DNA of 64,000 nt from Asparagopsis taxiformis. Taxonomy: Eukaryota; Rhodophyta; Florideophyceae; Bonnemaisoniales; Bonnemaisoniaceae. Every line of letters begins with the position of its first letter. The first letter of the stretch is position 1. The notes below the pieces were generated by a model. The model was not told the DNA's origin. It did no database searches and was given only the letters and a program-made list of their open reading frames with translations. Below, one piece after another: positions 42,098 through 53,000 of this stretch. The stretch spans positions 62,001-126,000 of the forward strand of contig JALQPE010000285.1 of the NCBI GenBank assembly GCA_030407315.1, read 5' to 3'. The position numbers were made by a program, and so were the translations under genes.

Positions 42098-43836
42098 TTA
42101 TGAAGTCTTCCATGGCGAACAGAAGCCTTCCTTTCTGTGCAAAATTGTACTCTGATCTTTGGCAACATTGTAAATGTCCTTCTCAGAAAATCCGAGTGTG
42201 ATATGTAAATCTGCCATACCCAATCCCAAGTCCGTCCGCAACTGATCAGCCTCCGACCAGGTAACCACCGCGATATACGCCTCGTTGTCTACGTGCTCCA
42301 GCTCGCTTTCACGCACAAATCGTTCGTCATATAGCGAACCATCGATGGACACATCTCCATGTCGACGCACCGATTTTGCCGCGCGACCAATTCCATGCAC
42401 ACAAAACGACGTGCCTTGCAATCGCTCATATACTTTACGCAGCAACGCGGTTGTATCATGTTTATACCGATAAGCCAATTGTGGAATCTCTCAAGGCGAC
42501 AGAATTGGCACGTGGTGCGAGTCACCGCGTAACTCTTCTCTTCTTTCACGGCACGCTTTTGGAACAAATTTATTCAACGACGCGCACAGCTGTTCAACAA
42601 CTTGACCGCCTATCCCGACGAATCCGTCGAAAAACACAGGCAAGAATTCTGTGCGACTCACGCTGACGAACCGACTCGACCCCTTGCCGGAGCTGATATG
42701 ATACAATCCAAGTGATTCTGCGACCGCATGAACAACCTTTCTTTCTCGCGACCCAAGGGTCTCTGGGAAGGCATAATTGCCGGATGGATTATTCAAAACA
42801 TGTTCCTTCAACACCGCTTCAACGGTTCGTATTTCCTCCACACTAAACCCACGAATTACACTCTCTTCACGCACGTCGCGTATAACAGCATTGGCAGCAT
42901 CATCCAACAACCACTGCGCGTCCAGCAAAGCATCCATAGCGGCACCATCCCAGCCAACAAGCACATCATTCTTCGGAGTACATTCGGCAGGAATCTTCAC
43001 CAAACGCACGCAGTACCGCTGCGCAAGCAACCACAACATTCTATCCTGCTCCAGCATAGCTTTCGCAACACCCCGCCACGCATCACGCCCCGAAAGCAAC
43101 TCTGCACAATCTGTCGCTTGCGCGAGTCGCACGTACTCATCGTCCGTCAGCAGGGCACGAAACAGCTCACTACGCGGTTTCTGCCAGTTAATCTGGGAGC
43201 CACCGGGGCCGGTTACCGGCGTTGCGGCACCGGCCCCGCTCACAGCGGACTTCGAGGACACGAGGCCGCCCACACAGCATGGGGTAACGACGAAAGCAGC
43301 ATTGCAACGCATGGCATATGCAAGCGCGATGTCGGAAGCGCCGCCGCACGCGTGCAATGCGAGCACCAGAGCGGCTTTTCGTGGACGGAGCGTCTCGATT
43401 GTCGCATTGAGTGTCGCGAAATTGCAGAGTCTGGCTGCAGCGGCGCGCGACACAGCGACGGAGAGTGCGGTTTTATTGGCGTCGACGAGTGTGACGCGGC
43501 ATGACGGTAGCGCGTATGCTAGTACGAGGGCTGTGCGTCCGCATCCGCCGCATAGATCGAAGATTTGGCCGGCGGCGTCCATGCATTGTCGGATAATAAT
43601 GCGGCGACGATGCGTAGCAGTGCGGATATTTGGGCGCGCTTCTTGCTCCCGCGGGCTGATGGCACTGGTGCGCCATTGTTGCGATGGCAGGGGTCTAGGT
43701 GAGCTTTCCCAGGGCTGCGGAGGGCGCGACGAGGGAGGTAGCGCTGGTCGGTGCGGAGGGACGCTCCCAGGCTGCCAAGTGGGACTTGGGTGCGGGGCGC
43801 ATTTGAGGATCGGATAGAGCTTGCAGACGAAGCTGC
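42098..43836 (-). pseudogene. Methyltransferase-R3H-2H-like gene with frameshift and TGA
   Basis: The main frame (43582-42491) encodes a Rossmann methyltransferase of the GSTCD/METTL25 type (Methyltransf_32): IFDLCGGCGRTALVLAY, then LALHACGGASD and VVTPCCVG. An R3H nucleic-acid-binding domain follows (RKVVH, then SGKGSSRFVSV). Upstream the expected KKRAQISALLRIVAALL lies in another frame up to about 43836, implying one frameshift near 43570. After a TGA at 42493-42491 the same frame stays open to 42098, with no ATG at its start, and reads GMADLHITLGF. That resembles 2H phosphoesterase/'Swiss army knife' RNA-repair proteins. A three-part RNA-modifying protein is the simplest reading, now broken twice. 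Confidence 0.6.
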
Positions 43837-44485
43837 ATTCGAGTGTAAGTGATGGGCGGTTCGGGTGGGGGGCGAGTTTGGGCGCGGGTGCGGGAAGCTG
43901 GCAGTTTATCCTTAGTGACTCTAGCTCTGTCTATTTCACATCTCTATTTGTCGACACCAGGTTTTGACATCCTACGATGTTTGAATTTGTCAACGAGCGC
44001 ATTTGACTTCACTGAAAAGGGGAACCTTGGTCATTCGTCGTGATGGTTGCCACGCCAGTGACCAGAACATTGTCCGGAAGTTTTAGTTCTTGCTTTAGAC
44101 TGAGTTCGGTCTAGACTGATCAATTCGTAGTAACATTGACCTTAAACAACACTGATTTAAATCTTTGGAACAGTTTACACTGTTCCGTATGAGAGTAGTT
44201 CACCATCTCGGTTACCACATTTACCGTTCTGTGTTCAATGAATACTGTTTTTACTGTTTTTCAGGACACTATTTACTGTTCTTTCGTAGAGCAGTACATT
44301 CGAATCTCCAGAACAATATACACCGCTCTCAAATCAGTGTATTTCGAGGAAGAACAGTACATTCACTGTTCATGGCGCACTGCACACTGTCCTGAGACGA
44401 TGTTGGTACTGTTTCTTCTGAAGAACACTAGAAATACTGTTCTGAGACACTATTTTTACTGTTCTGGAACCTTCATGCCCTCCTA
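43837..44485. repeat. Spacer with an array of GAACAGT/ACTGTTC words (44160-44475)
   Basis: About ten GAACAGT-like words in both orientations occur within 315 bp, including GGAACAGT-TTAC-ACTGTTCC at 44167-44186. The array ends exactly where the broken oxygenase frame begins. 43837-44160 shows nothing. Confidence 0.6.
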
Positions 44486-45000
44486 GTGGATGAAGACTGA
44501 ACGTGGCAGAACGATTACCTTCTTCAGCTTCATCGTCTTGGCGTACATATCTAATTCCAGCGCTTTGGAAAAGACGTACTTGTGAGACCCTGGACACACC
44601 CAGATAGGGAATGGGTCATCTCCGCTGGCAATAACAAAGTAACCCGGAAGTTGATCTTTGCGCTTGCGAGGAGGAACAGGGAAGTCATTGTGTGGGACCT
44701 GCCGAGGACACCCCTTTCCCGTTATCAAAAACCGTCCCCCAGATGCCGGCATGACAAGTTTTCCTCCCGGTAAACCGCACTCCTCCAGCCCTATCAGCCG
44801 GACAAGGATTCCCAACCACACATCCAGCAGGGCTCGTCGCGTCACAAACTTGAACCGGTCGGTACGCGACTCGTCGTTCTCGGCATAGTCAACCAGGCAC
44901 TGGAGTGTAGACGTGAAGCGAGCCCTCCCCTCATTCCGGTTCTTCTCATCTGTTTCATCGTCCCCTGTATTGACAATGGGACTCCACAGCTACCGGTTTG
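44486..45000 (-). pseudogene. Fragment of a 2OG-oxygenase-like gene of the cluster family
   Basis: The frame (about 170 codons, no start) aligns with the C-terminal domain of the two ParB-oxygenase proteins. RQVPHNDFPV carries the HxD pair (compare LHTDLPV and GHTDYEV). GYFVIASGDDPFPIWVCPGSH matches SYFLMASAADGFWLRGAYFSH, and KVIVLPRSVFI matches DIYVPPYSLFI. The frame stops just where the family continues RGDxYH, so the distal metal-binding histidine is lost. The N-terminal ParB-like half is also absent. A dead third copy. Confidence 0.65.
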
Positions 45001-45750
45001 CAGGGTCCTTGTGCACCTCCTCCCCCCTCCCATGTTCCCAAGAAGTACCGAAACAATTCACTACTGAGTTTGAGATCAAAAAATGTAGTAAATTTACTGC
45101 CTGAGGCAGTAAAAATCACTGCCTGAGCAATGTAGTGCCTGAGGCAGTAAAATTACTATTTTAATTTTTTCAGTTCTAGTGCCGCAGACAGTAAAATACA
45201 AAATTTCCTGGCAGTACGGTATGTAGCAGAATGCAGTACTGTACGATAGCAAATTCTAGTAATTTTTGCTGGTACCACAGGGCAGTAGTGCAATGCAGTG
45301 ATTTTTGATGATTTCTGCAATGGAATGTACTGCCGTACAGTACTGCCCTGGCAAATGACCTGGCATTAGAATCAGGCAGTAAAATATACTGGCTCCGGCA
45401 GTGAGTTGTACTGCCTGCAAGTACTGCCTTGATAGTAATTGGTGATTGGTATTTTCTGAGATTCAATGTTGCAATAGTTGTCCAGGATAGGGTTGTACAA
45501 TGTGTTCGCATGTGAGTTCAAGTAGAGAAGAGAGGAAACTATTCTGAAGCTACTAGTAGTGAGAAGTGTAGAGGATGCATGGTCACATGGAAATGACCGT
45601 TACAAAAAAGGTAGGAGAAAATCGGTCGTTTTCCGAGGATATGAGTAGAGTAGTTGGCATTATTTGTTACTATTGCTAGCATTCTTGTTGCAGGAAAATC
45701 GTCTGGAGTGACACTTTGCGATTGGAACGAGAGGAGAAGTTTGACGGAAG
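45001..45750. repeat. Spacer with an array of GGCAGTA/TACTGCC words (45090-45440)
   Basis: More than a dozen GCAGTA-like words in both orientations, including TTTACTGCC-TGA-GGCAGTAAA at 45093-45113. The word differs from the arrays at 30.9 and 44.2 kb. The last 300 bp before the 507-aa gene hold no visible motif. Confidence 0.6.
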
Positions 45751-47274
45751 ATGGAATCTCAGCGTCGTGAGGAAAATCCAAATGACTGCCTAGCAGGGAT
45801 TATTCGAGAGGGATTCAGGACAGTGACTGGGGAAGTTCGTCGTATTGGGGAGAGGATGGATGAAATCGACGATGATCGAACGTCCCAACGCCAGCAAATC
45901 GAAAAGCTGATGAGTCGCGTCGAGTTTATAGTAACGGAATTACAGGGTGTGAAAGACATCTGTGATGGTTTATTACAGCAGAGTCAGGGCAATTCGAAGA
46001 AGGGGATGACTGACAAGGACAGGGACCGTTTGCGCATCTCGCAGTCAGCAGAACTATCGTTTTCTTACAATTTTCTGTGTGCAGTATTTGGAACTGTTGT
46101 ACCTTTGCTGGTCGACAAGATTGATGCTGGGGCGACAATTTACACCAACCAAGGAATCTACGACCTCCGTGGTTGCAGGTTGCTCTCTGCAATGATGTTT
46201 GCGAAGCAGAGCAATGACAAGAGGGATGTGTTCCAATCCAACACCGGGAAGAACAACATCGAGCTTCGATTCCAAGTGGTGATGTCTCTCCTGCGGAACA
46301 TTCAGAAGGAAAAGTCGGGTACAGGCCGTACAGTGGAAGGCTCGAGCTCTGGACGCGATTCGAATGCGTTCAACGTCTGGAAGGAGAACAAGTACATTCC
46401 GGACAAAATAATCGAAGAAGTTGTTTATGGTGCCACTGGCGATGGCCGAAACCAGCCTGCAGGAAGCATTGACGGAGGGGCTAGGAAGCGGAGGAAAACA
46501 GATGGAAATGGTGGACAGTTGAGCAAGCGTGAAATATCTTTGGCTGTTACGAAAGTTGCGCTGACAAAGGTGCTCGGTTTCCTGAACAAGTCTAGAGAGC
46601 AGGTGCGCCATCGATTCCTTGTCGAACTGGGGTTCGCTCTAGTCTTGGAAACGGACGCCTCTATCACTTTCGAGTTTCCAACTCACGATCTCATTCGAGA
46701 TATGGATGTTATCCCCGATACCCGTGTGACCAACGGAAATCTAAGGCCTGAGGAACGGAAAGTTGTGGATGACAAGAATTCCGAGATCTTGATACAATTC
46801 ATCGCTGAGCGGAAAGAGATGGTTGTCATCATTCAGTACGAAGTCGAGATATCGGGATGTGTGGCCAAAAGGATGATTCGAAGGAGAATCAATATCCTGG
46901 AGGTAGCCCTGAACACTGCAATTGCTTTCCTTCAATGCACGAGTAGAATGGTTTTCCTGCGACGTTCCTGCAATTCACTCAGATTTGTCTATGCAATCGC
47001 TTCCGGGATTCTAGGAATTTTCAAGGTACAATCAGGTCAGACCTTCGAAGAAAGTGTACAAGACGAGCTCAAACAATTAGGAAAGGCGATGTTGCCGAGT
47101 GAGCGAATCTGTAAGAGGCATCTCTGCGAAGATGTACTGACAATTACTAACGAAAAATTCGATGAACAACACTTGGAACAGCGTAGTACCGCGTTTGAGG
47201 AGGATAGCGGACATGGAAATGAAGAAGATGGGAGTGAAAGCTACGTTGAAGTTTTCCTTGATGAGGAAGATTGA
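45751..47274 (+). CDS. 507-aa protein of unknown function, cluster member
   Basis: Intact frame from an ATG. The N-terminal 75 residues form a coiled coil (VRRIGERMDEIDDDRTSQRQQIEKLMSRVEF). A hydrophobic helical region comes next, then a basic patch with likely nuclear signal (ARKRRKTDG), then a helical C-terminal half shared with the 563-aa protein at 31883-33574. The tail is acidic (EEDGSESYVEVFLDEED). No enzymatic motif is visible. The pairing with the same gene type elsewhere in the window suggests a repeated, element-borne protein. It converges with the Tudor-like gene; two palindromic elements lie between their stops. Confidence 0.7.
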   Translation: MESQRREENPNDCLAGIIREGFRTVTGEVRRIGERMDEIDDDRTSQRQQIEKLMSRVEFIVTELQGVKDICDGLLQQSQGNSKKGMTDKDRDRLRISQSAELSFSYNFLCAVFGTVVPLLVDKIDAGATIYTNQGIYDLRGCRLLSAMMFAKQSNDKRDVFQSNTGKNNIELRFQVVMSLLRNIQKEKSGTGRTVEGSSSGRDSNAFNVWKENKYIPDKIIEEVVYGATGDGRNQPAGSIDGGARKRRKTDGNGGQLSKREISLAVTKVALTKVLGFLNKSREQVRHRFLVELGFALVLETDASITFEFPTHDLIRDMDVIPDTRVTNGNLRPEERKVVDDKNSEILIQFIAERKEMVVIIQYEVEISGCVAKRMIRRRINILEVALNTAIAFLQCTSRMVFLRRSCNSLRFVYAIASGILGIFKVQSGQTFEESVQDELKQLGKAMLPSERICKRHLCEDVLTITNEKFDEQHLEQRSTAFEEDSGHGNEEDGSESYVEVFLDEED

Positions 47275-47558
47275 TAATGGAAGCGGATAAGTAAAGTTTC
47301 ATAACCTTTGAAGTAAAATAATTACGACGAGGCAGACTGAGGAGAAATAGAAACCTTTAGATATGAAACTGTCTAGGATATGAGTGGAAAAGGTGCACCC
47401 TAGCATGCTACGTACTACATGGTGTACTGGAAACAATAGCTATCGTTCTTATTTTTCAGCTCACTCTGCGACTAGAAAGCGTCATGTCTACTACGGTTAA
47501 GAGTTTTACCCTGTCATTGAGCACGCCTCTAGTAGCTTCGGGGCCTGTGCAGTCCCAT

Positions 47559-47740
47559 CCAATGCCGTAGCTCCACCTGGCAGAGTAGTGCGGAAAATAA
47601 TACCGGGTATTATTTTGAGGAATATTTTGCCAAGTGGAGGGCAATCATTCGTACCGACTACAGGCGATCCCTGGACGAAACCTAAGAATAATACCCGGTA
47701 TTATTTTCAGGGATATTTTGCCAAGTGGAGGGCAATCATT
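47559..47740. repeat. Palindromic elements P1a and P1b
   Basis: Two copies of the conserved core lie at 47594-47616 and 47687-47705. Copy a is flanked by CCAATG and GCTCCACCTGG on the left and CCAAGTGGAGGGC...CATT on the right, so the whole 90 bp is an imperfect inverted repeat. They sit between the convergent 3' ends of the 507-aa and 462-aa genes. Confidence 0.8.
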
Positions 47741-47881
47741 GTTACAGAATGCAGACAGTCCCTGGACGAAGGAACAGGCCAGAAAGATACGGAGCATGTA
47801 TCGATGGATACCATCGACTTAATCGAGGTTGACTAACTCTGAACAGTCTTGTAGACCCATCTAGAAAAGATAGAAAACGTT

Positions 47882-49270
47882 TTACTCGGAGGCGACATCG
47901 TGTACGGTAGGATGAGGTGCATCGACAGGGGAACTATTCTGTCCAACGATAACGTCATGTCCAATTGTGTCTAGCTCGCTGCAGATGGTGTGTCCACTGA
48001 AAATGCATGCTGGGAGGTTCAAGTATGCAGTTCCCAACACAACATTCTTGAGAACGCGCTCGAAAGTTCCATATGGACGAGGGCCTTGAACAGGTTTCCA
48101 GGTCAGTGAGAACGAGTTGGCCAGTTTGAAATTTTTGCTGTCCGGCAGCTCAAAGTTCTCCTGCATTTCTCGACTTGAGAGGAAGCGAGCTTCCAAAGGA
48201 TACGAATAGCTGCAATTGACATAGTCGTATTCATCAGATTCTCGAGTAAGAACGACAGTACTACTCATGTTTTCAGATCTCCTGTATAAAGAGGAACCAA
48301 CAAGAACAGCCTTTGTAGATGGAATAAAATCTTCTGAAGCACTGTCTGCTAGAGTTCCCAAAACTCTAATGACAGAAGACCCAGAATCGTGTCGTGTTTT
48401 CTTCCACTTGAGGATAGTAGAGTTCGTGCATGTAGACATGGAAGGAGCTAAAGTATTGCAGAGGTCATAGTATGTTCCAAAGTGGATCGATAGCTCTTTA
48501 TCTCTCCCAGTTGAAATTCGAACCGCCTCGACGCTCGGCAGGAAAATTGTGTTTGGGTTGTTCTTCTCTTCGCATAGCCTGGAAAGTTGTAAAAACTGTT
48601 CAAGCGAGCAATCTGCTCTTGCCGTCACATAGTCTTGCACCAAGGAGCTCACTTCCCGGCCTGTTTCAGACTTCGTGATTTTGGAGGACAGGGGTTTGTC
48701 CAGTTTTAAGCCAACTCTCTGGAACAGGTAGTCGCACACAATGTTTCCGAAGATGGGTCCAGTAGCGCTTGATGAACCGCGACAGTTGAGAATCTGCCTT
48801 TCGAGGTAGGATACCTTTTGAAACAGCTTGGATATGTCCTCATTGATGTTAGGACCAGGAGGACTCTCATCGCAAACTAAGCGCGGCTCGGACTTGGATC
48901 GACTCAACATGTTTTGTTTGCAGTCTTTTTTATGGAAACTGTCTTCACCCGCAGACGAGATCGTCTGCTCTAGTGCTAGTTGCTCTCCAAACCTCCAACG
49001 TAGCATGTTTCCAGAGTCAATGTCCAGCAGCGAATTGTTCTTGAATAATTTTGCTGTAGAGACTGACTGGTCGAAACCGTGTTCAGATTGATATTGCAGC
49101 GTAACAAACAAGTTTCCAGTCAAACGATGTTCTCCGGACGCGTCCGGCTTGGCAGTACTCAAAACTTTGGCGCCCCACCAAACCTTTTTCTGTTTCCTTC
49201 CTCTCGTTCGTAAACTCCATTCTACTTCAATGACTGATCCTTCGGAGACAAAGTCTGTTGGGTCTTGCAT
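47882..49270 (-). CDS. 462-aa protein with possible Tudor-like N-terminal domain
   Basis: Intact frame from an ATG. Residues about 8-90 read GSVIEVEWSLRTRGRKQKKVWWGAKVL, then FVTLQYQSEHGF and STAKLFKNNSLLD. These alternating strands with aromatic residues look like a Tudor/Agenet-type chromatin reader fold. A short charged coiled segment (DISKLFQKVSYLERQIL) and an unrecognised C-terminal domain of about 250 residues follow. In this cluster a reader of modified chromatin would fit, but the fold is judged by eye only. It is transcribed away from the ParB-methyltransferase gene. Confidence 0.5.
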   Translation of the reverse strand: MQDPTDFVSEGSVIEVEWSLRTRGRKQKKVWWGAKVLSTAKPDASGEHRLTGNLFVTLQYQSEHGFDQSVSTAKLFKNNSLLDIDSGNMLRWRFGEQLALEQTISSAGEDSFHKKDCKQNMLSRSKSEPRLVCDESPPGPNINEDISKLFQKVSYLERQILNCRGSSSATGPIFGNIVCDYLFQRVGLKLDKPLSSKITKSETGREVSSLVQDYVTARADCSLEQFLQLSRLCEEKNNPNTIFLPSVEAVRISTGRDKELSIHFGTYYDLCNTLAPSMSTCTNSTILKWKKTRHDSGSSVIRVLGTLADSASEDFIPSTKAVLVGSSLYRRSENMSSTVVLTRESDEYDYVNCSYSYPLEARFLSSREMQENFELPDSKNFKLANSFSLTWKPVQGPRPYGTFERVLKNVVLGTAYLNLPACIFSGHTICSELDTIGHDVIVGQNSSPVDAPHPTVHDVASE

Positions 49271-50001
49271 AATGGGTATTCCCAGGAAAAGAATGGAAGA
49301 GGTATCGACTGAGGAAACAGGAAAGATGACGAAACTGTACAGCTTGTATCCGTGTGGAATGATAGAGAGAAAATTGGTAGGTTACTATTTTTATACTTGC
49401 ATAACTCGTAACGGTTATAAATTACTAACACCTGTCCCAAGCGACATGGGAGACCAACATCGTGATGATCATCTCTCTTGAACATTCATCACCATATAAT
49501 AAAGATCTTATTCCGAGCTGCTCGAAGCCATTACCAGTAGATTGGGTGTATTTTTCGCTGTGGCAATATAACGGAACCTAGACGTGTATGTATAAACAGA
49601 CGCAGGGATCGAGAATGATGCAGTGAAATCAATGTGTATATTTATATACTGGTTGTAAGAACGAGTCTACAAGTTCGAACAGAAGATGAAGTCCTCTCAA
49701 GAGATTGGTTTTGAAATCTCCGATGGCAGATTTCAAACTCAATCTCTCGAGGGGACTTCAAATTCAAAACAAAAATGGAAATGTCCGTTGGCGAAATAAT
49801 TGTATTGAAAGGCCGCCGAAGAACCTAATTATTCCTCATTACGTACCCTACCTAGCCAAAGTATACCTGAAAATATTCAGGTTAACTCTTTAACTGTGCA
49901 TTTAAGGTTTATCAAGATTGTTGCCGAAGGTTTTTAACGGCAGGTAGGAGAGAAGATTGTTTTCTGCTGGTGGCTGATTGAGGTGAAGAATCTATTTCTC
50001 G
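49271..50001. promoter_or_regulatory. Divergent promoter region with a long hairpin
   Basis: The 731 bp separate the starts of the 462-aa and ParB-methyltransferase genes. At 49688-49759 arms of 32 bp (beginning GAAGTCCTCTC) form an inverted repeat with four mismatches and an 8-nt loop. No core palindrome of the P type occurs here, in contrast to the 3' spacers. Confidence 0.5.
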
Positions 50002-53000
50002 ATGGCCTCTGAGAAGAGAAATCCAGCGAGCACCTCTGGGCGTCCCCTTCATGGTGAGCGGCGCAATGGGCTATTGCACATCGACCCATTCAAGATCAAA
50101 AGATATGTCGAGATTCGAGAAATCGACTACAGGCACGTCGATGTTATTGCCGAGAGCATTCAGGTTTACGGCTACAATGACAACAACCCAATTACCGGTC
50201 GGATCATTGCCGGTGAGGTAGAGGTGCTGGATGGTGCGCATCGTTCGAAAGCTGTAATCAAGCTCATAGAGAACGGTGAGCTTCCGCGTGATTTCACTGT
50301 TCCTATGATTGAAGAAGAAGTCGACATATCTCCGATTACAAGTGCTGCTTTCCTTCTAGATAGTGTGAAAGCATCAAACGCGAACGATATGGCATCCAGG
50401 CAGAAGAGGATGACTTTCATTGAGTACCTGAATCTTACTTTGGATCTTAGAGATGGGTACTGGGAGCGAAACGCAGGTGAAAAACAAGGAAGCTCAAGCA
50501 TGGTTACAATTCGCGACGTGAATATGCCATCCATTAGGCGATGGCTCGCCGTGGGATCTCAGCGCGAAGATTTGGCAGAAACTGTGCTGAGGCAGCCACA
50601 GTACGAGAGTTGCTTGTCAATTCTTCGTGTGCTTCGCCCCTACAGTCGCATAGAAGAACCCAATCCCAAAATGGTTCGCTGTCTGTGGCAGTTGTTCTGT
50701 ATTGTATGGGGAAGGCCGGTGGAAGTTCAGAACAATTTTGCGATGAAGGAGTTTCCCACATCTCTCGAGAAAAGAGCATCAGTCGGCGAGCAGTTGTTTG
50801 GGATGTCTACAAGTGGTGAAATTGCTTCTCCATTGTGTCGCGAAGTCCTCACCTGTGAGTATTTTCGTTCTGGAAGAAGTGCACAGGGTAGAACATTAAC
50901 AGAAGAAGACAAAGTATTTGGAAGGCTGATGTTTATGATTTCATTTGTGCACATTGCCCTCACTAGACGCAGAAATGCACCCATTCGCCGGGGTAGGAAG
51001 CGTCGTAGAACTGGGAGGGATACAGAGACTTCTACATTCGCCCCTTTCCAGCGCACAAGAGCAAACGGAGAGTCTGTGGGTGTCGTTTTGGAAAGGGTCA
51101 TGTCTGCCTGGGATACAACAGCGATGATTCTGGGCTTCGAAAGCGCCTACATGATGTGTCGCCCATACATGGTTTTCGACTCTGAGAAATTCCAATTCAT
51201 CTGTCTTGCTAATCGTACTGACGGGTGGGCACATCCTGACCACTACTCAGATCTTCTGCTTCCGTCCCCGGTAGTGAAACTCCGCGAGAATGCAGGTTAT
51301 CCAGGCACTTTGGATATCTCTGTTGATGCAAGGTTGAGGTCTTTGACAGAAGCCGTACTAGTGTCTGTGTATGACTGTATGATAGGCATTGATGTATTCG
51401 GATCAAGTACGAACCAGATGGAAGGGCTGCGCACTAAATTTTTCCATCAGCCTGACCGGTTCGGATTGAACGCCTTCATCGAAGCAAGAATAGAACAATC
51501 CATCGCATTGGATGGTCACGAAAGACTCAAGGTATGGAAGAACTGGAACCGTGAAATGCGTGTGAAGCCAGTTGATGTCTGCGACTTGAAAATTCTCTAC
51601 GAGACTGAACAGCGCAACGCAGCATCCAGATCTCTTTCTCGAGAAAGAGATCGTCTTGAGTCGAATGAATCAATGCAGCACAGCACTCGCCGTTTAGGTA
51701 CAGGTGGAAGGAAACCTACCAATGACTCTGGATCCCAGTATACATCCAGCATGGATGGGAGGGCTTCGTCCGCAATGGACACGGTTATGCAAGATGTTGC
51801 GGAGGATACACCGTCAGCGGAGGCAGTGGGTGAGGAAGAGGGGGTACCGGATCATATTGTGCAATTGAAAAAGGTCATGAAGAGATTTTGCGTGGCTTAC
51901 AACTGTACAGCCTCGAGGTTAGTGCACCAGGTTAACACTGATTCCATTGGCATGCTTTCAGGGAATACTATTGATGGACAAGCACAACTTGTGCTCACCG
52001 ATCCACCCTTCAACACGCGGAGGGAGAAAGGCAAGACCAATTCAGACTATGATGACATCAATAGCGCACAAATGTTTCGTACTGGAAAGGACATTTCTCG
52101 AATGCTGCGCCCTGGAGGACATGCCCTGATATTTTCCAGTATCAAACAGTTGGTTGGGTGGGGAGAAGCTCTTCAAAATGCAGAAAGCGGGGAACAATCC
52201 ATGCGTACAGACGATGTTCCTCTCATTCTAAGCCGTCGTCCCTACGTATTCATCCAAAACCCAATGAACAAATCGTGTTCATTACACAACATTCACGAGT
52301 TTGTTGTGCACAGTTTCAAACGTGGGATGGGAGCTGCCGCGTTTGAAATGGTTGATTATTCTTTGCATAACCGTGACCTTTCACGACATCCAGGGTACGT
52401 GAACGCAATCGACAACTGCCCAAAGCTCGGACCTGGTGAGTCATTGAACTTCGAAGACAAAAGGCTACGTGCGGAGCAGAAGCCTCTGTCCATACTTCGA
52501 GAGCTTATTTCAAGGTTTTCAAAGCCAGGAGACATTGTGGTAGATCTATTCTCCGGAACGTATTCTACTGCAATAGCTTGCATGACAATGAGAGATGGTC
52601 TGTATCGCAAGTTTATTGGATGTGAAAAAGACGCCACATGCCATGGATCAGCTCAGCCGTTGTTGCTGGATTGCTTTGTTAGGCAAGGTCGAGATGGAGT
52701 TTTTGGGGAGGCAACCAAAAATGACATATCGAGTATTCTCGCTAACAAAGAATGGAATTACTCGATAAGGAGCAATGTAGGAAGTGAAAGACTTCGACAT
52801 CGAAGTGATGCGCCTGATGGATTCCCGTCGGTATCTTCACTACCACTGCATATGTTGCGATTTGTCTCCTCTGTTGCGCGGGATCAAAGCATGCTCCGAA
52901 GACTTGCCGAAGTCCCAATGAATGAATGGGGCGTAGAAGATTTAGGCAAGGTTTTCTCCGTTGACCCTGAGATGATGCTTGCAGTAGATGCCTCCTTTCA

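Noticed and set aside
42491..42493. Selenocysteine at the in-frame TGA
   Set aside because: No catalytic position is expected there and I see no convincing SECIS-like hairpin downstream; a frameshift in the same gene points to decay or error.
42777..43817. 346-codon plus-strand ORF opposite the methyltransferase gene
   Set aside because: Shadow of the minus-strand methyltransferase-R3H frame, which has clear motifs; the plus frame has none.
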